A stretch of DNA of 64,000 nucleotides from Nannochloris sp. 'desiccata' (taxonomy: Eukaryota > Chlorophyta > Trebouxiophyceae > Chlorellales > Chlorellaceae). The translations under genes were made by a program, and so were the position numbers. The stretch is from positions 496,001-560,000 of the forward strand of contig JAGTXX020000002.1 of NCBI GenBank assembly GCA_019044685.2, read 5' to 3'. The notes beneath the pieces are model-generated. The model ran no database searches and was not told where the DNA came from. It saw nothing but the letters and a program-made list of their open reading frames with translations. Of this stretch, positions 43,441 to 54,062 are shown piece after piece (position 1 is the stretch's first letter; the number at the start of each line of letters is the position of its first letter).

Positions 43441-43544
43441 TTGAGATCCTGTACGAACGGGATCATGAACGCCTGGGAGCGGGTTGAAGAAAATGCCGCA
43501 ACTTTTACATAGATATCAGGCGCGGCTTTGAGCAGGAAGGCTCC
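43441..43544 (-). repeat. Inverted repeat 2, right arm
   Basis: Minus-strand reading KAAPDIYVKVAAFSSTRSQA continues past the arm (FVQDLNASSAQKLISVIEES) through the spacer to about 43340. The right copy is therefore the longer remnant of a once-coding sequence and the left one a partial inverted duplicate. Confidence 0.85.
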
Positions 43545-43952
43545 CGCTGACTGCTTTAATTCTTCACTGATACATCCTTGCCCTTTTGTTCAAATCTGCA
43601 TACTTTCATTCGCTCACAAGCGAACAATATGCAATTTATTTTGGTGGTAACACTAAAGCCCGGCTTCTCACGATCCCTCAAAGTCAGTCTGTTGGGGTTA
43701 ATTTGTTTTGTTTTCTTTCGACATGCTTGCATCCATCATAAAAGGCGGGGTCTGTCATAATTCACTGTCAAATAGACGCCCATATTTTAAAACACCGAGG
43801 CAACAAATTAGCTGGCGTGAATAGAGAAGAAGATGATTGGCTATAGCTAACAAAGGGCGTTGCCCGGGCCGTGCACAGCAGGGCTCTCCTTCTTTTAAAG
43901 TCTATTTTACATCTGCGAGATAAATTCCCTTCAAATAACTAAAATTGCACCT

Positions 43953-46700
43953 TTAAAGTCCATTACTCAACACTGCTTGCATATCTTTCTTTTGGCCAAG
44001 TAGGGTCATAGCCGTGGCTGCAATATGGGAAGCCGTCAAGCCAGCTTCTGCCAGCTGCTCAGCCTGCAAAGAAAGAAAATGTAAATAATCAGCTTTACAT
44101 AGAGACAGACATAGTAGTGAAGTATGTTTCAAATTTACCTGGGTCCCATGTTCAATATATCTGTCGGGGAGAGTCATCGGCCTAAACTTCAAGTTTCCAT
44201 CAAGAAGGCCCTCAAGCGCCAGGAACTGCATAACATGAGCAGCAAATCCACCAATAGATCCTTCCTCGACGGTTATCATAGCAGGGTGCTCCTTTGCTAA
44301 TTGCCTCATTAACGTGGTATCCAAAGGCTTGCAGAAGCGGGCATCAACCACTGTTGCAGAAACTCCGGCTTTTTCAAGCATCTCTGCAGCAGCCATGCAT
44401 TCCAGCACAGAAGATCCATAGCCTACAATAGCAACATCTTTACCAATTTTGCGGACTCTGCCCTTACCAATCTCCATGGGAGTACCCTTCAAGTCAGCGG
44501 TGATGCCTTCTGCTGCCAAGTCCACACCAATGCCATTTCCACGTGGGAAACGGAAGCAGGATGGCTTATCGTCGATGGCAGCAGCAGTTGCAACCATATT
44601 AATGAGTTCAGCTTCATCAGAAGGAGCCATGACCACCATGTTGGGCAAGCAAGCCATGTATGTAACATCAAAGGCACCGCAATGCGTAGCACCGTCAGCG
44701 CCTACAAGGCCAGCACGATCCATAGCAAAACGCACTGCAAGAACAATATAAACGGCGAGATGAACGAAAACAATTTTTTTTTACTACGCACAAGGCTCTA
44801 AAATCCACTCAATTGATGCTTACCAGGAAGGCTCTGAAGGGAGACGTCGTGCACTACCTGATCGTAGCCACGCTGTAAGAAAGTAGAATAAATTGCGCAA
44901 AAAGGAGCAAGACCTTCACATGCAAGGCCTGCAGCAAAGGTGACAGCGTGCTGCTCGGCAATACCTACATCATATACTCTTTCGGGGAAAACCTGAAAAA
45001 AGGGTGGAAAGGATAGGAAACTCCAAATAAGATTCTAAAACGATTTAAATGTTTGCAAAATTTGATATACACCTTACTTCAAAGCAATGTTTGATTGAAG
45101 CTTACCTTTTCAAAGCGATTCATTCCTGTGCCACCACCCATAGCAGCATGGATACCAATAACACGGGAGTCCCGCTTCGCCTCTGCCACTAGAGCATCCG
45201 CAAAATAGTTGGTGTAAGATTGAGCCTTGGCCTGGGGCTTCACCTGCTTTCCAGTAACGGTATCATACTTTGTCACACCATGCATCTTGTCAGAAGCGGT
45301 TTCAGCAGGGAGGTAGCCACGACCCTTCTCGGTAACGACATGCAGCAACACAGGACCAACAGTCTCGGTTTTCTTAATCTCAGACATGACATCAATCAGA
45401 TCTTCCAAGTTATGACCATCTACAGGACCAATATAGTAGAAGCCAAGTTCTTCAAAAAGCGTGCTACCAGTTCCGCTAATCATTCCGCGAGCATACTCGT
45501 CAATTTTAGCAGTGGCATTCTGAATGGCATCAGGAAGCTGTTTGGTAACTCCCTTGGCGATCTCACGAAGCTCTCGTAGCTGACGATTTGACTGAAGGCG
45601 AGCAAGCGTGGAGGATAAAGCTCCCACGGGATCCTGGTTCTTTCCATTATACTGAGTAGGCAAAGACACCTGTTGGTTATCATTAAGAATAACAATCATA
45701 TTTTTATCCAAGAATCCAGCATGGTTCATGGCCTCATAAGCCATGCCACCAGTGATAGCACCATCGCCAATTATGCCTATAACATTATTCTTGCGCCCCT
45801 TGCAGTCACGACCGACTGCCATTCCAACAGCAGCAGAGATGGAAGTTGAACTGTGTCCAGCACCAAAAGGATCATAGACAGACTCATCACGCTTTGTAAA
45901 GCCCGAAAGCCCGCCCTGGGTACGAATAGTGCTCATCTTTCCACGGCGACCAGTCAAAATTTTATGAATGTATGCCTGATGGCCGACGTCCCAAATGATT
46001 TTGTCATCCGGTGTATTAAACACGTGATGCAGAGCCACAGTGAGCTCCACAACTCCAAGACTGGATCCAAGATGGCCTCCAGTTTTTGCCACCGTGTGGA
46101 TGAGATCTGCAAAGAAATAGTACGCGAGAAAATAAGTAAATGAATCATATATAGGGCGGTAACAAAGATAGAACAACACCAAGACGTACCAGCTCTCAGT
46201 TCTCTGCACAGCTGCTGAAGCTGCCTTTGATTGAAGTTCTTAATGTGCACAGGGAAGTTTACAGTATCCAAAAGAGGAGTGGGTGGGCCCTCTTGCTTCC
46301 AGTCAGCCAACTCGTCAGAAGAGATGGTATCCCAGTTTCTTTGGTCCTCAGCAGTAGCCCTGATAAACACATTCTGGCGAGAAACAGCACCACGAGGTGC
46401 TTGAAAGGCAATTGGCGCACCGCTAAAACGACGAACACCTGTATCGAGAGAAAGTAAAAAGTAAAATTGAAGCAAGTTTGACACCCAGTCTGCAACCATC
46501 TTGTGCAGGGAAAACGCAATGCAAAATGCATCAGCCATTACGTTGACACTTACCAGAGGAATGTTTAAGCTGCGAGGAAGCCTGCAAATAATGATACACA
46601 ACAACGACCGCATAAAACTTTTGCGAAGAGAAGACATGCAAAACAATGTATACACTTATCCTACCTTAGAAACAGAAGCACCTCTCATTCCAGTCAACAT
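43953..46700 (-). CDS. DXS: 1-deoxy-D-xylulose-5-phosphate synthase, plastid MEP pathway
   Basis: Seven exons (46700-46665, 46581-46554, 46438-46190, 46106-45106, 44992-44824, 44734-44139, 44063-43953) join to about 729 residues. DXS condenses pyruvate and glyceraldehyde 3-phosphate with thiamine diphosphate, the first step of plastid isoprenoid synthesis. The first about 55 residues are a Ser/Arg/Gly-rich leader without acids or a signal-peptide core, ending before TAEDQRNW. This fits a simple plastid transit peptide. Catalytic landmarks are [20 protein letters not shown], the thiamine motif [19 protein letters not shown]...NDN, and [20 protein letters not shown]. Others are [31 protein letters not shown] and FRFPRGNG. 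The second exon is only 28 bases, but all phases agree. Confidence 0.96.
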
Positions 46701-47096
46701 CTTTTCTGATGGTGGTGAGGAACAAGAAAGAGCTCTGGTTGGGTATTTGCCAGCCTATATTACTCAAGCAAGCTTGAATTATTTAAATTATAGGCACCCA
46801 AGCACCGAAAGACTCGTCTATATGTTCCGCAGAAGTGTTTCAATTTTGATTTACTATTTTGAATTGAAGAACTCGCCTTTAAAGTATAAATCTCCGAAGC
46901 CATATCTTTTATTTCCGAAGCGATTGTACCTCAACGGAAGAAAGGTACAGTTGAGTATTTGGCAGTGTTTTCAACAAATTCAATATGTTTTTCATAAAAC
47001 ATAACAAATTTGGCATACGGGATATGGTCAGAACGAGAGCTTGTACATATATCTGCCGCCATATGGCCTAAATTTTACTCGTGGCCTTTCAAAACA
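46701..47096. promoter_or_regulatory. Divergent promoter region of DXS and UTP15
   Basis: A 396-bp head-to-head spacer. A plus-strand open frame crosses it but shows no family features. No specific site is recognised. Confidence 0.35.
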
Positions 47097-49389
47097 ATGG
47101 ATCCTCTTGCTGCTGAGTATTCTAAACTACAGCCTAAGAGGTTTCCTGCAAGAGAGCTCAGAGAAACTGCAGAAGGAAGGTATTGGAAGGGATTTAGTTT
47201 ACCTTCCACAGTCAAACAGGTACGCATGCATATTCAAACATTTAACTATTTTTAAACAACTCAAATTTGAAGTTCAATCGTGCGCGCAGTTTGGCGCTGT
47301 GACAAGCCTCGATTTTGCTAGTGAGAAGCCACATTATTTAGCAGTGACCAGTTCAACGAGGGTAAGTTTTATCTAGAGATCAATGTTTATCACCCTGTGA
47401 AGATTTTCCAGCAGGCAACAGAGGCTTTTATCCAAGTAAACCTTCTACTTACAGGTCATAATATATGATAGGTTGTTGGGTGTTCGCCGGACAATCGGGA
47501 GATTCAAAGATAAGGCGTATGGCGGAACTTTTCGTGCTGACGGCAAGCTCCTTGCTGCTGGCGGGGAAGATGGCATAGTGCAGGTAAAGTTTGTAGAATA
47601 TTTAATGATTACAACGTCAACACCAATCTGAGATGGTAGAAATATTTATAATCTGCATTTCTTTTTTTTATTTGTAGGTTTTTGATACGAATAGTCGGTC
47701 TTTGTTGCGCCGACTTACCGGCCATCGTCGCCCAGTTCATTCTGTGACCTTTGCACAGGATAAGCAACATCTGATCTCTGGAGGTGATGATGCTACAGTT
47801 AGACTCTGGGACATTGCTTCGGGGGCGCAAGTTGCGAGGCTAGATGGGCATAGTGATTATGTGAGAGCGCTGGCTGTGAGCCCTTCCTCGCACGATGTTT
47901 GGGCAACTGGAGGGTAAGTTTTTGATATAAATTTCTTGTTATTTATAACGTTGGTGACATGAAAGCATGCTGGAAACTAATTTAATTTTATTTTCCTCAG
48001 GTACGACCATATTTGCAAGATTTGGGATGCACGCACTCAAGGCAGCACAATTTCCATGAATCATGGTGCGCCCATCGAGTCCTTGGCTTTCTTCCCCTCA
48101 GGTAAGACATGGAAAGCTTTGCTGCGCCTTACAACCAGTCTTTTTTACATATTTTCCTTACAAATTCGCTTTATTGATGCTACAGAGTCGATGCTGGTCA
48201 CAGCTGGAGGGGCATATTTATGCTGCTGGGATCTCTACAGTGGCGGGAGATTGCTGCATAAATTTGCTGCCCATCAGAAGACCGTAACTTCAGTGTTGGT
48301 GCAACGTGCGGTCTCTACTCCATCTAGTGATGGATCTCTGCGAATATTGTCTTCTTCTTTGGATGGGCACGTTAAAGTTTTCGACCCAGAGGTGTTCAAG
48401 TTGACGCATGCTTCCAAGTACCCTTCACCCATTCTTAGCTTGGCCGTAGCGCCAGATAACTCCTCGTTCGCTGTAGGCATGGCGGATGGAACGCTCTCAC
48501 TGAGGCGACGTCGTCAACAGAAAATTTTGCAGGAATCTGCCACAGCACCAGCTTCTCGAAAGAGGTGAGCAACTTGTTTTGTGTTACTTCCAATTTTTTG
48601 AAAGAACTGCAACTATGGAAATTTGATTGAATTTGACACAAAACTTCACCATCGTTGCAGGTATGCTCCTCGTCTGACAGCATCAAGTTTTCGATACTTT
48701 ATTCGTGGACAATCTGCTAAAGCTGCAGCTTCAGACTTTGTTGTTGCTGCAAGACGTAAAGTAGGTCTAAATATAACCTTTATGAAACTGCTGTAAATCC
48801 TTAAAAGCATCTCCTTAACTCATTGCAAATGTTACTTTCTAGGTCAAATTGGCAGACTACGACCGTCTTCTGCGTCGCTTCCGGTACAAGGAGGCCCTGG
48901 ATTCTGCACTCAGCAGTCGCCGCCCAGAGGTGAGTTCGGCAATAGTTATTTCGTTTCTTTTATACTGCTATCCAGGTCAATTAATTCTCATTTTATATGC
49001 TCGTGTTATTTGTAGTTTTATACTGTTCTTTTGCTTCTGTGCAGGTGGTTTCTGGAGTGGTCGAGGAGCTTGTGACAAGAGGCGCCTTGAGCGCTGCGTT
49101 GAGTGGCAGAGATGCAGAGGGACTACTCCCTGTGGTGGACCACATGGCAAAATACATAAGGGATCCTAGGCACACACAAATGCTGTGCGCAGTAGGGCAC
49201 CGGCTTTTGGATGCATATACAATGCCTGGGGACAGCGGCACCGCTGATGTTACGAGCAGAGGCCTTTTAAGAACACTCAATATTTTGCAGGAAAGGGCTA
49301 ATGCGGAATTAAGCGTGCAAGACGATCTGATATCCTTGAAAGGCATGTTAGATTCTTTGTTAGCTGCTGGATCCTTCCAGAAAATGTAA
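47097..49389 (+). CDS. UTP15: U3 snoRNP component UTP15 (WD40 protein of the small-subunit processome)
   Basis: Nine exons (47097-47219, 47290-47361, 47455-47583, 47678-47913, 48001-48101, 48186-48564, 48661-48760, 48843-48929, 49045-49389) join to 523 residues. UTP15 acts in the nucleolus in early 18S rRNA processing. WD40 repeats cover about 40-330: FGAVTSLDFASEKPHYLAVT, GEDGIVQVFD, GHRRPVHSVTFAQDK, GGDDATVRLWD, GHSDYVRALAV, YDHICKIWDART, then AAHQKTVTSVLV and SLDGHVKVFD. The C-terminal UTP15 domain has DYDRLLRRFRYKEALDSAL, VEELVTRGALSAALSGRD and an ending DSLLAAGSFQKM close to the human one. Human length is 518. Every splice join keeps repeat continuity. Confidence 0.95.
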
Positions 49390-49462
49390 AGATATGCAGG
49401 GTTTTCATTAAGCCGGAGTTGCTTGCCGCAGACAACTTTGGTGCCTGATTAGTGGCGATGGG

Positions 49463-49645
49463 TTGCAGGCTCTTTCAGAAGTCCATCCATGCTCGGCTGC
49501 TCACATTCACAAGGTCCAGGCTGAAATTGTGTACCTTAGAGAACTATTTCCTGACCTCAGTATCGAGGTACACGCAGGGCCACGCATCCCAAATCGAGCG
49601 CAGCCCACAGCTCCATCAGCGCGACAAGATTCGTGCGCAGAATAG
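49463..49645 (+). pseudogene. Possible fragment of ribulose-phosphate 3-epimerase
   Basis: An open frame in the UTP15-FAD6 gap reads HKVQAEIVYLRELFPDLSIE then VHAGPR. This resembles the epimerase segment KV..LR...P.L.IEVDGG(L/V)GP, with the catalytic Asp of DGG replaced by His. It is followed by unrelated sequence and a TAG. No ATG is present. If the likeness is real, it is a relic exon. A chance match over about 25 residues is possible. Confidence 0.25.
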
Positions 49646-49747
49646 GGCAGGTTTTTGCCTGCATCAAGTATTTCAAGGCGAACTCAGCCCTTCCGCAACC
49701 CCTTTTATATAGCTAGTTGTTTCTACAGGGACGGCTGTTTGTTAAAA

Positions 49748-51959
49748 ATGGTGTTCGCTGCTGCTTCTGTCGCAAACAAAGGCATGTTAGCCTCAGTAAG
49801 TTGGCGATTCGTCGCGCATCGCACAAATTTGCCGCTTAATGTTCATCAAGGGTGTCAAATTTAACGTATTTGCTGTTCTTCATGCAGAGAGCCAATGCTA
49901 AGCCTGCTCTGACTCTCAGTGCCCGTCAAGGTATGCTGCAATGGCAAAATGAGAGGAGGCAACAATGTGCCAGCAAGAGACAAGAAAAAGTAATGGCGAT
50001 TTTCATTTATTTTTTGTTGCAGGTCTGAGTTCTAGTCCCCGCGTCGGGTTGAAGAAGCTGGCATCGGCCACCGTTGCAGCTCGCCATGTGGCTGCCAATG
50101 CTGCCGCTGCCGAGGTGACCTCAGTTAACCAGCTGACCGACAGCGAGCGCGCTGCTCTTGCTGAGAAGCTGGGATTCCGCACTATTGGCAAGGAGCTTCC
50201 CGACAGCGTCACGCTTCAGGACATTATCAAGTCTATGCCCAAGGAAGTTTTTGAATTTAACATGTGGAAGGCTTGGAGTGCAGTCTTCATTGCTGTCGCT
50301 TCCCTCGCTGCCAGTCTTTACATTGTTTCTATCTCTCCCTGGTATCTCCTGCCCTTCGCTTGGGCTCTTGCTGGAACTGCTGCCACTGGGGTAAGTCACC
50401 GCCTTTAAAATTCGACTGTTGAACTTTGAACAACTTTTCTATTGTTCTTCTGCCTTTCTTACCCTAACATTGATTATTAACTTTATATATATGCAGTGGT
50501 TTGTTGTTGGCCACGATTGCGGCCATCGCTCCTTCAGCAAGAACAAGCTTGTGGAAGACATTGTTGGCACCCTCATGTTTGCACCCATTATCTTCCCCTT
50601 TGAGCCCTGGAGAATCAAGCACAACCAACATCATGCGCACACTAACAAGTAAGCCTCTATAGATAGAAATAATTGCTTTCCCCGCACCTGGGAGCATTAC
50701 CCTGATAGTTATTTTGTTTCCTTCTTCTGCAGGCTGGTGGAGGATACTGCTTGGCACCCTGTGAGAAGAGAAGAAATGGCCAAGTGGAGCCCTGGTGAGT
50801 AATCGATATTCAGCATTTAAACGCTTTATTAACCGCCAACCAGAGTTAATTAACCTTCGTTAACCTTCGTTTCCTACTTACTAACCGCCACATTTATTGC
50901 TTTTTTTCTTCTTCTCGTCATCAGTTGCCGCCTGGGTTTACAAGACCTTCTTGGGCAGCCCTCTCAAGCTCTGGGCTTCTGTTGGTCACTGGGCCATCTG
51001 GCATTTTGATCTCAACAAGTACACTCAACAGCAAAAGCCTCGTGTTCTTGCCAGTCTGGCTGCCGTCTTTACATTCATGGCTGTTGGGTGGCCGTTAATT
51101 ATTCACTACACTGGTTGGGTGGGCTTTGCCAAGTACTGGTTGATGCCTTGGTTGGGATATCATTTCTGGATGAGTAAGTGTCCCTAAAAAATCTTTCACT
51201 TCCAATTTTTAATAAAATAAAGTTAAATTTCGCAGGCAGTTTACTCATCGTGTTTTAATGACGTTCTGTTTTGCAGGTACCTTCACCGTTGTCCATCACA
51301 CAGCCCCCCACATTCCTTTCAAGGCCGCTTCTGAATGGAACGCAGCAAAGGCTCAGCTCTCTGGTACTGTTCACTGCGACTATCCTCGCTGGTAAGTTTA
51401 CTGTTCAAGGGGGAAATAACATGAAAATTGATGCCCGCTTAATAAGCCGTACCCAAATCCTTACATGTATTTCTATACGACAATTTTACAGGGTGGAGTT
51501 CTTATGCTTCGATATTAACGTTCATGTTCCTCACCACGTTATGGCTAAGATCCCCTGGTACAACCTCCGTGCTGCCACCGACTCTCTCCGCAAGGTACCG
51601 ACCCCATCTTACTTCTTATCTTTTGGTGCATATTTCTGCTGCCACCAATAACTTCTTATTATGTTGTTTATTTAAAAAACTGTATTATATTCACTTCTTT
51701 GCAGAATTGGGGCGAGTATATGACCGAGGCCAGCTTCAACTGGCGCATGATGAAGAATATTTTCACCGAGTGCCACGTGTATGATGAGGTAAGAAATGCA
51801 TTGAAAAGGTTGTTTTGTTGTATTTCATGTTTATTTTGTGCTCTTTAGCTGACTTTGTTTTAATCTATGCTGCAGGAAAAGAACTATGTACCCTTTGATT
51901 TTGCCAAGGAAGAGCCCCTGTTTGCTTTCCAGCGAAAAGTTTTGCCAGAGAGCATGTAA
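49748..51959 (+). CDS. FAD6: Plastid omega-6 (delta-12) fatty acid desaturase, FAD6 type
   Basis: Ten exons (49748-49795, 49888-49930, 50023-50390, 50497-50648, 50733-50794, 50925-51173, 51277-51391, 51492-51594, 51705-51788, 51876-51959) join to 435 residues. The enzyme inserts a double bond at the omega-6 position of 16:1/18:1 acyl chains on plastid lipids, using ferredoxin. Residues 1 to about 60 are Ala/Ser/Arg/Lys-rich without acids, a plastid transit peptide, and include a Phe at position 3. Di-iron histidine boxes are HDCGH (in [11 protein letters not shown]), HNQHHAHT (in [12 protein letters not shown]) and HVPHH (in [10 protein letters not shown]). Further landmarks are [20 protein letters not shown] and [12 protein letters not shown]. 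Two to four membrane segments lie around the boxes. It is clearly of cyanobacterial DesA/FAD6 type rather than the ER FAD2 type. Confidence 0.95.
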
Positions 51960-52118
51960 GCTGCAGTTGGCTGCTGTGATTGATAATGAATGGCTACAAC
52001 CCTCCGATTCTTTGATTTTCTATTATTAATTTGTAAGATTCAACTAGACAATTGCATTTATTGGCAGGGAAACGTATACAAAGCATTCTTATTAATGATT
52101 ATTTGATTAATTGGTTGA

Positions 52119-53814
52119 TTAATATCGAGCATCTTCTGCCAACTGCTGCTGGAAAAGTGCCGCTTGCTCTCCTGAACAAAAGAATGAAAATAAAAAACTA
52201 AGATTTTAGTACTCTGTCATAGACACAGTAGGGTTGAATCAGCTATAGTGCTTGTAGAGAAACGCACCTGCATTTGCCCAAACCTGGTCTTTATTACTAA
52301 GAACCTCGCCATCGACAATTTCTAGCTCTGCCGTTGACAAGGAGATGTTGGAGTAATCGTAATCAATTCCCAGAATAAGGGCAGAAAGTTTCTCTCCTAC
52401 TTTGAAAACCTCCTGCCAAAATAAAAAAGGAAAGCAAATTTTAGCAATTAATGGACACAAAAAGTATGAAACACAGTAGAACGCCTGCCAACTAATTTTA
52501 GGCTTCTTACCCCTGGGTTATCTACATGAAGCCTTGAAATGTTTGAAACGTGCAAAAGGCCACTGACACGTGTCCCTTTGATACCTACAAAGACGCCAAA
52601 AGGCTCAATCCTACGTACTACTCCTTCAACCAGAGCCCCGACCTGCAGCAAAATAACAACAGAATATAAAGACAAAGGATTAAACATGCTCAAAGGGATA
52701 GACAATATAGTTAACACACACTTGTTTTTAACTTACTTCAAGGCGGCGCAAACGGTCATTTTCAAGAGCCCGAAGTACAGAGCACACTATTTTATTTTCA
52801 GTGCGGGAAACTTCAAGAATGGCTACTGAAATTTCCTGACCTGAAAACGATGCTACAATCTCCTCTTGTGTCCACCAAGAACCATCTGCTTTCTTTTCAA
52901 GCTGAGAAACAGGAATAAAAGCAGGCAAGCCGCCCATAATGCAAGTAATACCGCCCGTATTTGCTCCAGTGATCTTCACGTTAAAATTTTCACAGCTCTG
53001 CAATTTTTTGCAACGTTTGGATTGAATAATGTAAACAAAGCAATTTAAAATCGTGTAAGTTTCACCATAGGCATGTACATCAGTATTCACCTCTGTGCAG
53101 ATTTCATGCATCTGTTCCATTCGTTTCCAAAGAATGTCTTTGTCGACAGCACGAGCTGAGAGAACAGGCTTTCCTTGGCGTCCGTTCCCTAACTCCTTAT
53201 CAACCTCGAGAACGATAAACTCGCGCTGTAGACCCACAGGAACAACATTCTACAAGGGAATTTGGATTTTCTTTGTTCTATAAGAAGTGGCTTGGAGAGT
53301 TTTTTAATTATTTTAAAACTCAAAGACACTTACCTGCATGGCCTGCCGCTTTCCAGTTGTTCCCAAGGTCCAAGGACCTTCCTGGCCTGGTAAGTGCCTA
53401 AAATAATAGCACGATCAATGTTAAGGGTCAAATAATAATACAAGAACTTGTTCCTGATGTCACTAATAGAGGCATACGCTTACCCTTCAAAGTCACCGCA
53501 GACGCTGACGGTGGCTCCATTCCGGTCCACCGAAGTAACGCGGCCAAAAACTAGGGTATCTTTTTCTAATTCGGCAACAGCTTGAGTCTAAAACAAAAAT
53601 CGAAAGCAAGGTAAAGGGGCTGAAGAGGAACTTGCGCATGCATGTAAAAGAATGTGCAAATTGCAAGCTTCGGTACAGCATAATTCGTATCTACCTTAGT
53701 TATATGTCTATATAATCTATCTGTATGGTTGAATTGTCGTCTTATATCACCCAAAGCCATTGGCAAAGGGCATCCAAATAGTTGCCGCGCTGGGCAAATT
53801 TGTCGTCGAAACAT
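52119..53814 (-). CDS. RPS1: Organelle ribosomal protein S1-like protein with three S1 domains
   Basis: Eight exons (53814-53695, 53587-53484, 53397-53334, 53249-53091, 52997-52737, 52642-52511, 52412-52268, 52171-52119) join to 345 residues. S1 domains bind mRNA and help the small subunit start translation in plastids and bacteria. Domain 1 is about 45-115 (DTLVFGRVTSVDRNGATVSV). Domain 2 is about 150-230 (VKITGANTGGITCIMGGLPA then FIPVSQL). Domain 3 is about 240-310 (GALVEGVVRRIEPFGVFVGI, then GLLHVSNIS). The region NISLSTAELEIVDGEVLSN matches the post-S1 segment of plastid S1. The short tail (EQAALFQQQLAED) replaces a longer plant tail. The first 40 residues are basic (MFRRQICPARQLFG) and fit a targeting peptide, plastid or mitochondrial. 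Confidence 0.82.
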
Positions 53815-54062
53815 TCCCTAAGTTATTAAAGATCTAAGGCGTGAAGCAATTGAAAAAATAGTCCTATTTCTAGGATTACCTCGGGACTAGCCTGGCATTC
53901 ATCTTCTTACATATGAGAACTGTTCTCAGAACAGGGAGTGAACGTGACACGGGCAGCAGGAAGACCGCGAGACAAATTTGTCCAAAGACTTTTGACTTCC
54001 TCCCTAGAAAAGGTGCCGCGTCTATCACTATCAGTCACTTCTTTACCTTGATTCCTTGCATT

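Larger units (their letters stand above)
41145..43952. other. 2.8 kb gene-poor block with inverted duplications and ORF relics
   Basis: The longest stretch without a confident gene. It holds ORF fragments at 41659-42101, a pair of inverted repeats (42073-42112 and 42975-43016) and a second inverted pair (43231-43313 and 43441-43544). Composition and the broken ORFs suggest accumulated mobile-element or duplicated-gene debris. Confidence 0.5.

Noticed and set aside
46501..47004. A 167-codon plus-strand frame over the DXS start and the DXS-UTP15 gap
   Set aside because: It overlaps the first DXS exons, has no family likeness, and is AT-rich with non-coding composition.
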